Part shown: piece after piece, positions 47,701 to 56,916 of the stretch
Layout: each line of letters opens with the position of its first letter
Position numbering within the stretch: the first letter of the stretch is position 1
Assembly: GCF_051622035.1 (NCBI RefSeq)
Contig: NC_135355.1
Span: 5,208,001 to 5,272,000, forward strand
Length of the DNA stretch: 64,000 bases
Direction: 5' to 3'
Source: Arctopsyche grandis
Lineage: Eukaryota > Arthropoda > Insecta > Trichoptera > Hydropsychidae
Program-made: the position numbers and the translations under genes
Notes under the pieces: generated by a model
Told to the model about the DNA's origin: nothing
Seen by the model: the letters and a program-made list of their open reading frames with translations, nothing else
Databases searched by the model: none

Positions 47701-50700
47701 TGTGCCTATACACAGTTTCAATGTCGTTCGGATCGTACACATGTAGTATAGTTATTTTACCAACTAGTTTCTCCTTGACGAGTGGTCCAAAACTGTTATA
47801 TCTTTTCCAAGCGGCGTCCAACAGATAGTCAAAGCTATATTCACCTGAAAATAATATAGACACGTGGTTACATATGAACAATCTCAAATAACCTAACCAG
47901 TAAAGGTAAAGGTGTCATAAAAAATATACATGTTATCAATATATTGATAAAAAAAATACTATATGCCCTTCATGCAATTGAAATAATGTTCTAAAAGTAA
48001 CACAAGTACATATTTCAAAAGTATTATATATAAATGAAATTACTCCATTTTTGAACCTTAAAACATAAATTTATCGACATTGTATACAAATATTATATTA
48101 TAGTACATGACAAAAATATATCAACTGACCTATTTTTTAAAATTGAGATACCAATGCCATTATGTGTAATTTTCATTATTTACCAGGGATCTGGAGCGGA
48201 GCGTGGAACAGGAGAACGGAGCAGTGGAGCAACGAGTTTGGAGCACGAAAATGTGTAGTGCTCCACTGCTCCGATATTTAAAAATTAAATTAATGCTTTT
48301 TTTATTTGTTTTTCAATTTATGACAAATTCAATATTTGATGGTGTAACGTGGCGTCCTTCCAATCGTCCCGTCAGTTGGCAGCGGTTGTCAGTTTTTTCG
48401 AATGGCAACCCCAGGCAGAGAACTCCTGCCGCGGGAAAGCAGACGCGCGCCTCCCAATTCGTACTCCGACCGTCAAGGGACACAAACGTCCCCCCCCCCC
48501 CTATCTCTCCCGAGCCATCTCCATCGCAGACGCGCCCAGAGATCGTCAGCCATATTTGTTGTTGAGCCATGGGACGGTTGAGTTTATCATCACTCCCTCC
48601 CGTGTGCTCCAACCAGTTCCTCTCCTGTATCTTCCACGCAGCTTCCTAGCCACGTGCGGTTTTAATTTTCCGTGGTAGCCGCCGGCTCCGAAAAGCCCTA
48701 GAAGCATCAGCCGCTGGAAGACAGACCAGGTGACCTGATAGCCAGCTTCACAACAGCTGCACGCCATCTATAGACGACGAGGTGCGCTGACCAGGAACCT
48801 TACGACAAATACACGACAGCCGGTAAAATGGTTTAAAACATTATTTATTACTCAGAGAGTCACAATGAGCTAAGCTTTCGTTAAGCGTCACATGCACAAG
48901 ATGACAACTTCACAATTCTTCAACTCATGCATGCCAACGTAATCATTCATACATGCATTCTTCTTGGCTAGAAAACCAAATCCCACATATATATAAAAAA
49001 ACGGAAGGAATGTGTGTGAATGTTAATTGATATGTATTTACTGAATTATGCTGAATTGTTTAAAAATGCTGCAAATTTACAAATTTGATCATAGATGTCT
49101 CTGTGGATGTTAATTGGTATGTGTTTAGTTTGTATAATACTAAAGAGTGGACCAAGTTTGCGCCGTTCATTGTTCATTGTTCGCAGTGCATTGTTCATTT
49201 TTATGATGAACCTTTTTTTTGCACTCTAGCTTTGTAGTTTGTCCTGTTTCCTGGAAAACAGACCCAAAACGCCTTGTTTCCTGGAAAAACACGCTTCCGG
49301 TCCTACCTCTATATAATAATAATAATACTTGTATCAAATGTACAATGTTTCTGGCCAGGAAGGCGCATTAGGGTTAGCTGTTAGGCCTTCCTGGTATAAA
49401 TCAAAAAAATAAATAAATAAATTCCTTTCCTAAACCACCCATTCATACATCAACGGGCACAACGCAAGTTTATACATAATACTCTTACACATATTTAGAA
49501 TACAATTACTAAAAAGTTTTATTATAAAAAATATACCCGATTTTGTATCATACATACAACCATATATTTGATTTACTATGCAATAAAAAAACCGGCATAA
49601 ATTCTGCTTATCAATCCACTTACGAGAACATCGCATTGAATTTCGATAACGTAGACGAATTAATACAATTCAAATATACAAACGTATATCTCGAAAATAT
49701 GCTAAAATCGGCACAAATTATCATAAATGAATGACAAGTATTCTAATGCATAATTTGCTATCGCATCTAAATATTTATTATGGGCATGATTGTTGTATAT
49801 GTATAATAATAATAAACATATATGTTTCATATTATAGATTATTAAAAACACAATCTAAGTATTATTATATGGTTTTAGATAACCATGGATTGTTGCAATC
49901 AATTTTCTACCCACTCAGGTCTAGTCAATTTACTTGACAATTTATTATTTTTATCAAAATATGAGAGTAATAGGAGCTACATATTATAAAAATTTTATCC
50001 CTTGGCTTGGTTACCATATCAATCAATCAACATTTAAGAAAGTATATATTTATGTGAATAGTCATGCTGTCCAATAGTTGACCATGTTTGCATTTATGTA
50101 CACTCCGGCCGAGTCGGTAGCGGCTCTATATAAATACAACTACACACCCGGTCGACTCCCTCCGACCTAAAGACCATTTTCACAGCGGAAATTCCCTAAC
50201 GCGTGTATCTAAATTAGTCTATAGCTTTAAGATCTGAATTATCTTTCCTATTCTAAATAAATAAATCTTTCCTCGTTCTTAGATCATTATTATTGACGTG
50301 TAAACTTCTACATGCACAATTTGGCGCGAAACTATTACGGAATTATCAACGAAACGCACGTGCTGTTTCAAGCATCTAGAAATTTCATCTGTATTTTTTG
50401 CAGTCTTTTCCCTCCGCTGACACACAAATCATCCCCCGTTTATCTTTTATCACTACAGGTATACATAGTTTAGAATAAGGGCGAAAAGAATTAAATTACG
50501 GTGTGGTTTATGCACGCTTTTTAAGTTGTGGTAGTCACCAACATTAAATCGACTCTCGACAATATTTGACATACGGAATATCTGGCACTTGAACTCTCGT
50601 TAGCGTACAAGTTCGCGTATGTGACTCTCGGTAGGTAGAGTTTTCGAGAGTCAGATATTCCGTGATCGAGATTTTAGTGACGTGTGCGAAATTGCAATGT

Positions 50701-52112
50701 GAGAAATAATCACCGAACCGGTCCCAACTCACAGGACCAAACCAAATCCAAACTCGACCATGACCTCTCTAGCACGATTTCATTCATCTCCGTTATGAAC
50801 AAAACTCATCATTCAAACGCACATTTATTCATTTATTTATGGTTTTGGACCAATGTGGCATTACAGGAAGAACCTAATGCGCCACAATGGTCTACATAAT
50901 AAAACAAGGAAAGAAAGAAAATATCAAAAGCAGAAAAACATTATAAAAAAACAAAATAAAACATAAAATACATGAAAAAAATATCAAATAAACAGAATAC
51001 ATAGTAGAGAATGTCTTGCATCCAGAGCTACGATATATGTATGAGGGACTCCTGTTATGCCACATGATCCAAACTTAAATAAATAAATAAATAAAAACCA
51101 ACCTTAAATACAAAACATCCCCACGAGGCCCAAATGGAAGAGAAAAGATCAAAATTCCACTCATACATCACATAATTATGAAAATAATTATGAGCGTAGG
51201 CTACCAGACAAATTAGTTCAAATAATCTCCGTTAACCTACGCTCACTGAGGTGGAAAATATACGGCACCAACTTCATTAAGAAGTCGGATAGCTGTTGGA
51301 ATAGGAGCCATCCGATAAAGACCTGTGCGGGCAGGAGGTACAGCCATCAAATGATGAAATCTACTACGTACATAATTAATAGAGACATAAAGTCCAGCAA
51401 CGACGGATATGATGTATTACAAATGGAACTTCATACTGCATACTCATTTCAATTGAATTTTGACTGTTTGCATTTCAGCATGAACGAAAGACGAGATATT
51501 CATGAGGTTGCGCAGATGACATTTCGATGTACATACATTGATGATTGGCAATTCTTAAAATGGAGTTGGATCTTTCTGGCAAGTTTAAAATGGCAAAAGT
51601 ATGAAATGAGTATGCGGCCGTATGGTTTGCAACCATTTGAGCGCAGCGATTACCACGTAGAAGTTGGAGAACAAAATACATTAATGAGAAGTTTCTCCGA
51701 AGTTCAGGAGTTATGTCAAGCATACAATGTTCTAAAGATCTCAGATCATTATTGACCAAAGATAACTCACCTCCTGAGAAATGATCGTAATGTACAGTGT
51801 TCTAGAAACGCGAAATGTTTATATTCAAAATCGACTTTAATGGGGCAAAAATACAGAAGATTGTGAATTAATCGATGGCATTGTAAAAATATGATTCGTG
51901 TTACCGAAATATGGTACATATTTATGAAGGTTTCCTATGATCGGCAACGGCTTCGGTCCAGGAATGTCCCGGAAGTCCTTCAAGGGACCATCGTCGACCT
52001 GGCCTGGGATCCTCTGGTTGGCCATCGCATCCTGGACGACAGTGCACATTCCTCTGATGTCATTGCAAGTGAACTTGCACTTGGCAATCATCGACAAGGC
52101 CTTATCGTACAT
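41745..52112 (-). CDS. dib: Mitochondrial P450 CYP302A1 (disembodied), ecdysteroid 22-hydroxylase
   Basis: Eight exons on the minus strand join in phase to 525 residues: 51905-52112, 47607-47844, 44728-44915, 44454-44658, 44082-44253, 42214-42462, 41933-42139, 41745-41855. The start has a CACC before ATG and an in-frame stop upstream (52161-52163). Motifs: proline hinge IPGPKPLPIIGN (50-61); FGPLVKE and YDPNDIE in exon 2; NGPEWWEVRRKFQKP (exon 3); I-helix GGIDTT (333-338); ExxR E391-R394; PERW (445-448); haem loop FGHGSRMCIAR with Cys473, where the usual Gly after Cys-x is Ala, as I recall for CYP302A1. The family performs C22 hydroxylation of ecdysone precursors in mitochondria; the N-terminus is basic and Met/Cys-rich, only weakly like a targeting peptide. 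Two donors are weak (GTCAGT after exon 4, GTTTGT after exon 7). Introns hold several mobile elements. All key residues are present, so it looks functional. Confidence 0.93.
42657..43147 (+). mobile_element. GC-rich solo LTR inside a dib intron (491 bp)
   Basis: Starts TGTAACGCGACG and ends CGTTCGTTACA, with TAAT on both sides (42653-42656 and 43148-43151). It holds a TATATATAA box near 43017. It is much richer in GC than its surroundings. It inserted into the CTTCCGGT repeat copy C, whose sequence (AATAAATAAT and TAATGAAATATTG) resumes on either side. Direction is uncertain. Confidence 0.8.
43150..44035 (+). repeat. CTTCCGGT dispersed repeat, copy C
   Basis: Perfect ACTTCCGGT at 43176-43184, 43326-43334, 43472-43480 and 43615-43623 (spacings 150, 146, 143), and a decayed fifth near 43804. 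It ends with GATCATGAAAACGTGATCAG and TCTCGAGTTCCAATTTTCG, as copy B does. It occupies most of the dib intron between exons 5 and 6. Confidence 0.75.
45027..45559 (-). mobile_element. mariner deletion derivative in a dib intron
   Basis: Inverted ends GGGGACCGAAAAGTAATCAA and its near mirror TTGATTACTTTTCAGTCCCC, flanked by TA (45025-45026 and 45560-45561). On the minus strand the first part of a mariner transposase is readable: HLRHFMLFMLDRVMKTNEAV and KCHRWYKQFKNGNRDIKE in one frame, then a frame change to HQTIEELSLNIGCPWSIVQD with the second helix-turn-helix. The frame then runs straight into the terminal repeat, so the catalytic half is deleted (about 530 bp against about 1.3 kb for intact elements). 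It cannot encode an active enzyme. Confidence 0.85.
45832..45905. repeat. Fragment of a foldback-like word array
   Basis: GCGCGATTTTTTCACTGCGC, TTTTGTCCAGCGCGG and TTTTATCGGGACAT resemble the arrays at 21594-22236. No inverted partner was found. Confidence 0.4.
46105..46330. mobile_element. MITE with GGTCAC termini, copy 2
   Basis: GGTTCGGTGATTACTGGTCA, then GTCACTAAAATCTCTATAAC and CGGAACATCTGGCAGCCGAA, then CGCGATTTTCATGGC. This is the inverse of 24285-24450. It lies in the dib intron between exons 2 and 3. Confidence 0.6.
46331..47606. other. dib intron 2, remainder
   Basis: AT-rich. The open frames at 46516-46783 have no domain. Confidence 0.5.
48181..48840 (+). mobile_element. GC-rich insertion, possible LTR fragment, with a GGAGC tract
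   Basis: 48190-48275 is a tract of GGAGC/GGAAC words ending in CTCCACTGCTCCG. From 48342 (TGTAACGTGGCGTCC) to about 48830 composition becomes GC-rich, unlike the surrounding intron, and overlapping open frames on both strands (99-120 codons) are a by-product. The TGTAAC start recalls the LTR at 42657, but no matching CA end or target duplication was found. Confidence 0.4.
48990..49145 (+). mobile_element. tRNA-derived SINE tail fragment
   Basis: Contains AAAAATGCTGCAAATTTACA and ATAGATGTCTCTGTGGATGT, the tail module of the SINE family, without the tRNA head. Confidence 0.55.
49155..49310 (+). repeat. Repeat ending in CACGCTTCCGGTCCTACCTC, copy 3
   Basis: Contains the CCGTTCATTGTTCATTGTTC block, GTTTCCTGGAAAACA twice, and the shared terminus CACGCTTCCGGTCCTACCTC at about 49289-49308. 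Confidence 0.6.
49345..49412 (+). mobile_element. SINE/LINE 3' tail module
   Basis: GGCCAGGAAGGCGCATTAGG and TTAGGCCTTCCTGGTATAAA with an AAATAAATAAATAAA end; the same module ends the SINE at 39655. Confidence 0.5.
50090..50340 (+). mobile_element. Possible LTR end with primer-binding-like site
   Basis: CTATATAAATACAAC (TATA), AAATAAATAAATC (poly(A)-like), then TTCTACATGCACAATTTGGC with GCGAAAC. TTTGGCGC resembles the primer-binding region just after Gypsy-type LTRs. The 5' end is not defined and no internal coding region follows. Confidence 0.4.
50545..50722. mobile_element. MITE related to the GGTCAC family, copy 3
   Basis: ATACGGAATATCTGGCACTT and AGTCAGATATTCCGTGATCG are inverted, and GATTTTAGTGACG and ATAATCACCGAACCGG match the 24285 copy's right end. 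Divergent interior. Confidence 0.5.
50820..51770 (-). mobile_element. LINE 3' fragment, copy 2 (minus), in dib intron 1
   Basis: Matches 22865-23640 in order: GCATTACAGGAAGAACCTAA, AAACATCCCCACGAGGCCCA, CGCTCACTGAGGTGGAAAAT, CATTAAGAAGTCGGATAGCT, CTGTGCGGGCAGGAGGTACA and AGAAGTTTCTCCGAAGTTCA. An insertion at about 51420-51650 sets it apart. The 134-codon frame at 51351-51755 is a product of this dead element. Confidence 0.65.
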
Positions 52113-52390
52113 GGTGAAACGCTGACACGTCTGTACCCAGTCACTGCACAGATACACTGTTTATGTAAACGCATGCAAATGCAACTCAAGCAGGGATATT
52201 CAGTTTGTTTCTCTACGGCATGAATAATTCTGATTCATTTCAAATTCGAGCAAATCACCATTCGGGAGACAGGATATTTGTCGTTTTATTGCCAGGCGTG
52301 TGTCTAGGAAGTGAGTTTCATTCTATTTTAAGATTCTAAATAATATATGTAACTTTTCCCCATTGGGTTTACTTTCGAGTACTAATATTA
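52113..52390 (-). promoter_or_regulatory. 5' leader and promoter region of dib (duplicated at 62835-63476)
   Basis: The minus strand upstream of the dib ATG contains AATGAATCAGAATTATTCA, GCTTGAGTTGCATTTG and CATAAACAGTG blocks. This whole stretch recurs on the plus strand near the right edge. No TATA box with a well-spaced initiator was found. Confidence 0.6.
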
Positions 52391-52429
52391 TGGTAAACGG
52401 ACTACTAATCATATGTAAACCAGTCCCAG

Positions 52430-52890
52430 GACAACCGGTCGCTCTAGATCGGTCACACATGATCACCCGTCATACTAAAACTGGTCACGAGAAAACTGGT
52501 CACACCCTAAAATCGGTCACAAGAAAACTGGTTGACCGATTTTAGGGTGTGACCAGTTTTATTGTGACGAGTGATCACGTGTGACCATTGATGTATAATA
52601 CACATAGATGGGCCCTGACGTGTGATTTTGGTCGGAGATCTTGTCTTCACTAACTGAGGGGTGCGGGGGGTTTAACTAGCGGGGAAGTTGGGAAAAAAAT
52701 GGTTTTTTTCCCTACGACGCAGAGGTACCTACCTACCTACTAAGAGAAACTGTGCATGCGCCATGTATTTTGCATGCGCCAAAAGGGAGACCAGTATAAG
52801 ACGTGAGGGCGGATCTAGTGTATTATACATCAATGCGTGTGACCGATCTAGAGTGACCGGTTCACATTTGACTAGTAATCACCCAACCTA
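52430..52890. mobile_element. Foldback-like element with GGTCAC words, 4
   Basis: Left CAACCGGTCGCTCTAGATCG pairs with right CGATCTAGAGTGACCGGTT (about 52843-52862). Inside, a large hairpin is formed by CTGGTCACACCCTAAAATCG and CGATTTTAGGGTGTGACCAG (about 52496-52556). The words GGTCACA, GGTCACGAGAAAACT and GGTCACAAGAAAACT are tandem. It stands directly upstream of dib. Confidence 0.7.
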
Positions 52891-52910
52891 ATATTATACA
52901 AGGTGCTGCA

Positions 52911-53053
52911 TATGTGCCCATAATTATGAAAGTGGTCTAAGTCAAGAAAAAAAATTTAATCAATTACATATTACAATATAAACAATAAAATCAACTTACA
53001 AAAAAATAAATTTTTTCTTGACTTGACCACTTTCATAATTATGGGCACATATA
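52911..53053. mobile_element. Palindromic MITE (about 140 bp)
   Basis: ATGTGCCCATAATTATGAAA followed by GTGGTCTAAGTCAAG is mirrored by CTTGACTTGACCAC and TTTCATAATTATGGGCACAT, with a 50-bp AT-rich loop. Confidence 0.75.
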
Positions 53054-53061
53054 CATACATA

Positions 53062-53947
53062 CAGTCCCTGACCAGAATATTACGCCACCCCTCTCGAGAT
53101 GCGTTTGGGTAAATTTGTCACGGTCGTAAATAACTCATTATGGGAACTTTTGGCCTCATTTTTTTTGTGATCTTATCCTTAAATGCAACTCTATTCACTA
53201 GCAAAAAATATCGGCGACCCCACACTCAAGTACTGTTGACGTAGATATTTCACGTTTTCGTCCTTTAATTGTTGTTGAATATATTTTTTTGTAATAAATC
53301 GATTCTTGGGAACAAGCCTGGCGATTTTTCGATCCACACGAGGGCCAAATTTTTTTTTAGTACCACTATTAGCTCGCCGCTTGAGTGTGGGGTCGCAATC
53401 AGTCTCCAGATTTTGTTTTATTTTTCTAATAAACGCCCTACTAACACCCGCCATTGTCGCGATTTTGTTTTGAGAAAACTTTCCTGTATTTAATAATGAT
53501 GTAATGCTTGCAATTTTTTCTTTAGAAAGATCTGATTTTCTACCCATCTAAAGAAATCCAATAAAAGTTTTACAAGCAATTTAAATCATAAAACAAAGTA
53601 AAATTTCGAGATATTAAATACCAACTTACCTTAGAAATATGATAAAGTTGCAGTAAAAGAGAAAAAAACAGTGCTTTTCACAAAATAATGAATGATTTTA
53701 ACGGAAACGCACGTCAATATTGAACAAAATTCAGACGCAAACCGATTTCAAACATCTTTCTTTTGTTTTTGAAGACCTTTTGAGGGATAATCCACCGATA
53801 TTTTTTGCTAGTGAATAGAGTTGCATTTAAGGATAAGATCACAAAAAAAATGAGGCCAAAAGCTCCCATAATGAGTTATTTACGACCGTGACAAATTTAC
53901 CCAAACGCATCTCGAGAGGGGTGGCGTAATATTCTGGTCAGGGACTG
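53062..53947 (-). mobile_element. Tc1-type element, internally deleted (886 bp)
   Basis: Terminal inverted repeats of about 155 bases (53062-53215 and 53793-53947) begin CAGTCCCTGACCAGAATATT and are flanked by TA. On the minus strand 53191-53547 encodes 118 residues: KIASITSLLNTGKFSQNKIA, GVSRAFIRKIKQNLE and RKIARLVPKNRFITKKYIQQ, the paired helix-turn-helix DNA-binding part of Tc1 transposases. The frame ends inside the inverted repeat, so the catalytic DDE domain is absent. The two arms are almost identical, which suggests recent activity in trans. Confidence 0.85.
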
Positions 53948-53956
53948 TATGTACTT

Positions 53957-55400
53957 ACATTAGGGATTCCAAAAAACCACCCGAAAGAAAAAGCCGGTTT
54001 TCGGTTTTTTACAAATAAAAAGCCGGCTGACCGGCTTTCACGGTTTTCAGAAAATTAAGGTTTTTTTTTTAAGTTTATAATTTTTATATCGAAAAAAAAA
54101 TGTAAGCATATCTGATTTCATTGTTGAAACGGTTCTTCAGCCTCTCGAAATACAGCGATTTATGTAATAAAAATTGCTGCAATGTTTGTAATTAATTGTC
54201 CAGGAAGGCGCGTTGGGTTTACCTGTTGGGCCTTCTTGGTACATATCTATGTAAAATAAAATAAAAATAAAATATAATTAGCTGTAAATCATTGTCTTCA
54301 AATTAAACAATTTTTTTAATGTTATGTTATGCATTTTTTATTTATGAATGCTCAAATTTCAGTTACCGGTAAACGGAAAATAATTTCTCCCGTTACCGGT
54401 TATCCATCAAATGAAAAAAAAACAACGTGGATGATGGTTACTTTCCTAAAAACGTCAACCTCAATTGAACCGTAAATAATCAAAAATAAATCTCAAGTGA
54501 ATAATGTCATATAAATACATTATGTCCATTCGTAATAAATAATGGAAATAATTATCTGATTGCATTTATTACGACTGGGCTGGTCTGTGTTGCCACTCTT
54601 AAGCATGCATCGGTGTAGCCACCCTTACGAATGCATCAGAGGTGCTACAAAACAACTGTCAGAATGACAGAAGGCTCGCTATAACTTTTTACAATGAGAA
54701 ACTATTACTATGTTACCACTGTACATAAGAGAAATATGATCAGCTTACTGTCTTAAATACCTCTTATTTATGCTGCTCAAAATTACTACCTAATCCATAA
54801 TACGCCATTTACATCGATTTTTAATGCAACAATATTAGGGATTGCAATACCGTTATACCGGTAAAGGTCTGTTCATACCTAGTCAGCACGTACCGACTTC
54901 AGCAGGTATCCGGCCGTACGAAAAGTATTCTTTGGTACATTTTGTATGGGTATATTCATACTAACCGTCACGTTTACGCCACAGCAGGCTTACAGCAGTA
55001 CCCGACATTTCCTGCTCATACCTTACAGTCAACGTATTGTATCCGTTTTTTAGGCCATCGTGGAAATATACACGCGAATTACGTGCCATGAGTTTGCCGC
55101 TTTGCTGTTTGAAATTTACGAATTTACTTTAATGCATTTGTATGACATAATTCGCCTGAGATTTATTTTTAATTATTTATGATTCAATTTAGGTTCACGT
55201 TTTAAGGAAAGGTCGCAGCGACATACAGTTATCTAATTCCCGAAAGAAGTTATTTTTCATTTACCGGTACATTCCGGTAAATCGATAGCAGGCGAAATCA
55301 TTAACCGTTTACCGGTTTATGAAATTTGACGGTAAATTGCAATCCCTAAACAACATCATATATTATATCTGCAGAAGCACCCGGTAATGCAATCCCTAGT
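53957..55400. repeat. TAGGGATTGCAAT / ACCGGT composite repeat
   Basis: The inner element (54836-55351) has inverted ends TTAGGGATTGCAATACCG and TTGCAATCCCTAA. Related ends occur at 53962 (TAGGGATTCC) and 55390 (GCAATCCCTA), so there may be an outer element too. TTACCGGTAAAC-type words recur (54363, 54861, 55263, 55307). A SINE fragment lies within at 54108-54262, with body CTGATTTCATTGTTGAAACG and tail GTCCAGGAAGGCGCG...TTGGTAC. Bases 54886-55080 resemble 1850-2035. Confidence 0.55.
54108..54265 (+). mobile_element. tRNA-derived SINE fragment
   Basis: Body TCTGATTTCATTGTTGAAAC, then TTGTCCAGGAAGGCGCGTTG and GGGCCTTCTTGGTACATA with a TAAAATAAAAATAAAA tail. Head missing. Confidence 0.6.
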
Positions 55401-56916
55401 GTGTATTCATTTAAATCCAAAAATTCAGATTTAAGTCCCAATGGAGATCAAGTAGGGTTGAATTTGGTAATTTAGCCCCTAAGATGATTTTTCACAAAAT
55501 CGAGATGATATTTTCAGACCTGAAAATGGTATATCGCAAAATTTCATACAAGCTCGTTTTATAGCATAAGAAAATGCTACGATGAAAAAAATTAAAACAC
55601 CCTTTTATAAATACTCAGTTCAGTTTATTTGCGTGTAAATTTAGAATTAAAAAAATTAATAATGTATTATATAATGTCGATATATACAACAAGCCATGTG
55701 AATGAGCTGTTCTTATTACATACATAATAATATGTAGATCAGAGTTTCTCAAACCGATCACCGCCAGAAAGCAATATAAATTTAAAATACAATAAAAAAA
55801 AACTGCTATAAATCTTAATTTTATAACCGTACAACTTTAAATTCTCTGATCAAAACTATTTTTATTATTATATTATACATACATAATAGGTTTAAGAAAC
55901 GCTGACGCAGATGAAACACTAATAAGGGTGAAGCATTTAAAAACCAGACTGAATGCATATAGATATATATTATTATATATATGATTGAACGCTGTTGTCT
56001 GGGGAAAAACGATCGCCCACCCCTAAATCTAATCATATACACGGATGATTATGTACGATTATATAACAAATGCATAAAGTCTTATAAATTACTCTTTCAT
56101 AATCAAACTCGTGAATTTAGGCCTCACTGGAATAAATTCATCGACAACCGAGACGTAGGAGAGCGCGTTAAAATAATTTCGGCAAGAGCTACGCAATTAT
56201 TATTACGATTCCATACAAATATTTTAATATTATACCGTATAATATAATGTCTTAATAAAAAATCTCTCAACTAAAAACGATACGTATAACATGTCTTGAT
56301 TTTTTTCTTTTATAGAATGGTTTCACAAACAAACAAACAAAAAAGAATGATGTTTCAAAAACAAATAAGACAATAACAACATTTGATGACTGTTAATTTG
56401 AACGAATACAAATTTTTTTGTAGTATTATATATATGTATATAATTAATATAAAATATAATTTTATTTTTCATCACTTTAGGTGCGCGCATAAGCAATGAA
56501 AGATGATTTACTAAGATAACAAATACTATTCTTAAGTGGAATAATACAATCAATGTGAATAATAATAAAAATGACGAATGATTCCTTGGGCAGTGGTGCA
56601 AAATAATATTACGTATATCATGCATGCAATTTCTGATTCCTTATGATAACCTACACAGTATAATTTTAAATTATCATGTGATATGCTGTTACATATAATA
56701 CATATATAACGAAGACTTGGAAGCAAATTTGAGCTTTAACTTTTGTGTTGTTACTCTTTAAACAGGGACACGATTCGCAAAAATCTCATCTCAAAATGAT
56801 TTACACTCGTTTACGAATTTACGACAGAGAGGAAATGTGTATATATTATTATCTTATAAAATATTTTTCAACTGATAAAGCGTCCCTTGAACATTGAGAG
56901 GGTTGGATATTGAATT
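55401..56916. other. Intergenic between dib side and Sh3beta 3' end
   Basis: AT-rich; open frames at 55821-56625 have no recognisable domain. AATAAA on the minus strand at 56461-56466 is a possible poly(A) signal for the gene to the right. Confidence 0.45.

Noticed and set aside
48203..48767. Overlapping 99-120-codon frames on both strands
   Set aside because: They arise from a GC-rich insertion with few stop codons by composition; no domain, no splice fit with dib.
51351..51755. 134-codon frame on + within dib intron 1
   Set aside because: It is the antisense of a LINE fragment shared with 22865-23640, where the frame is not kept.
53191..53547. Host transcription factor with helix-turn-helix
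   Set aside because: It sits between Tc1 terminal inverted repeats with TA duplication, so it is a transposase fragment.
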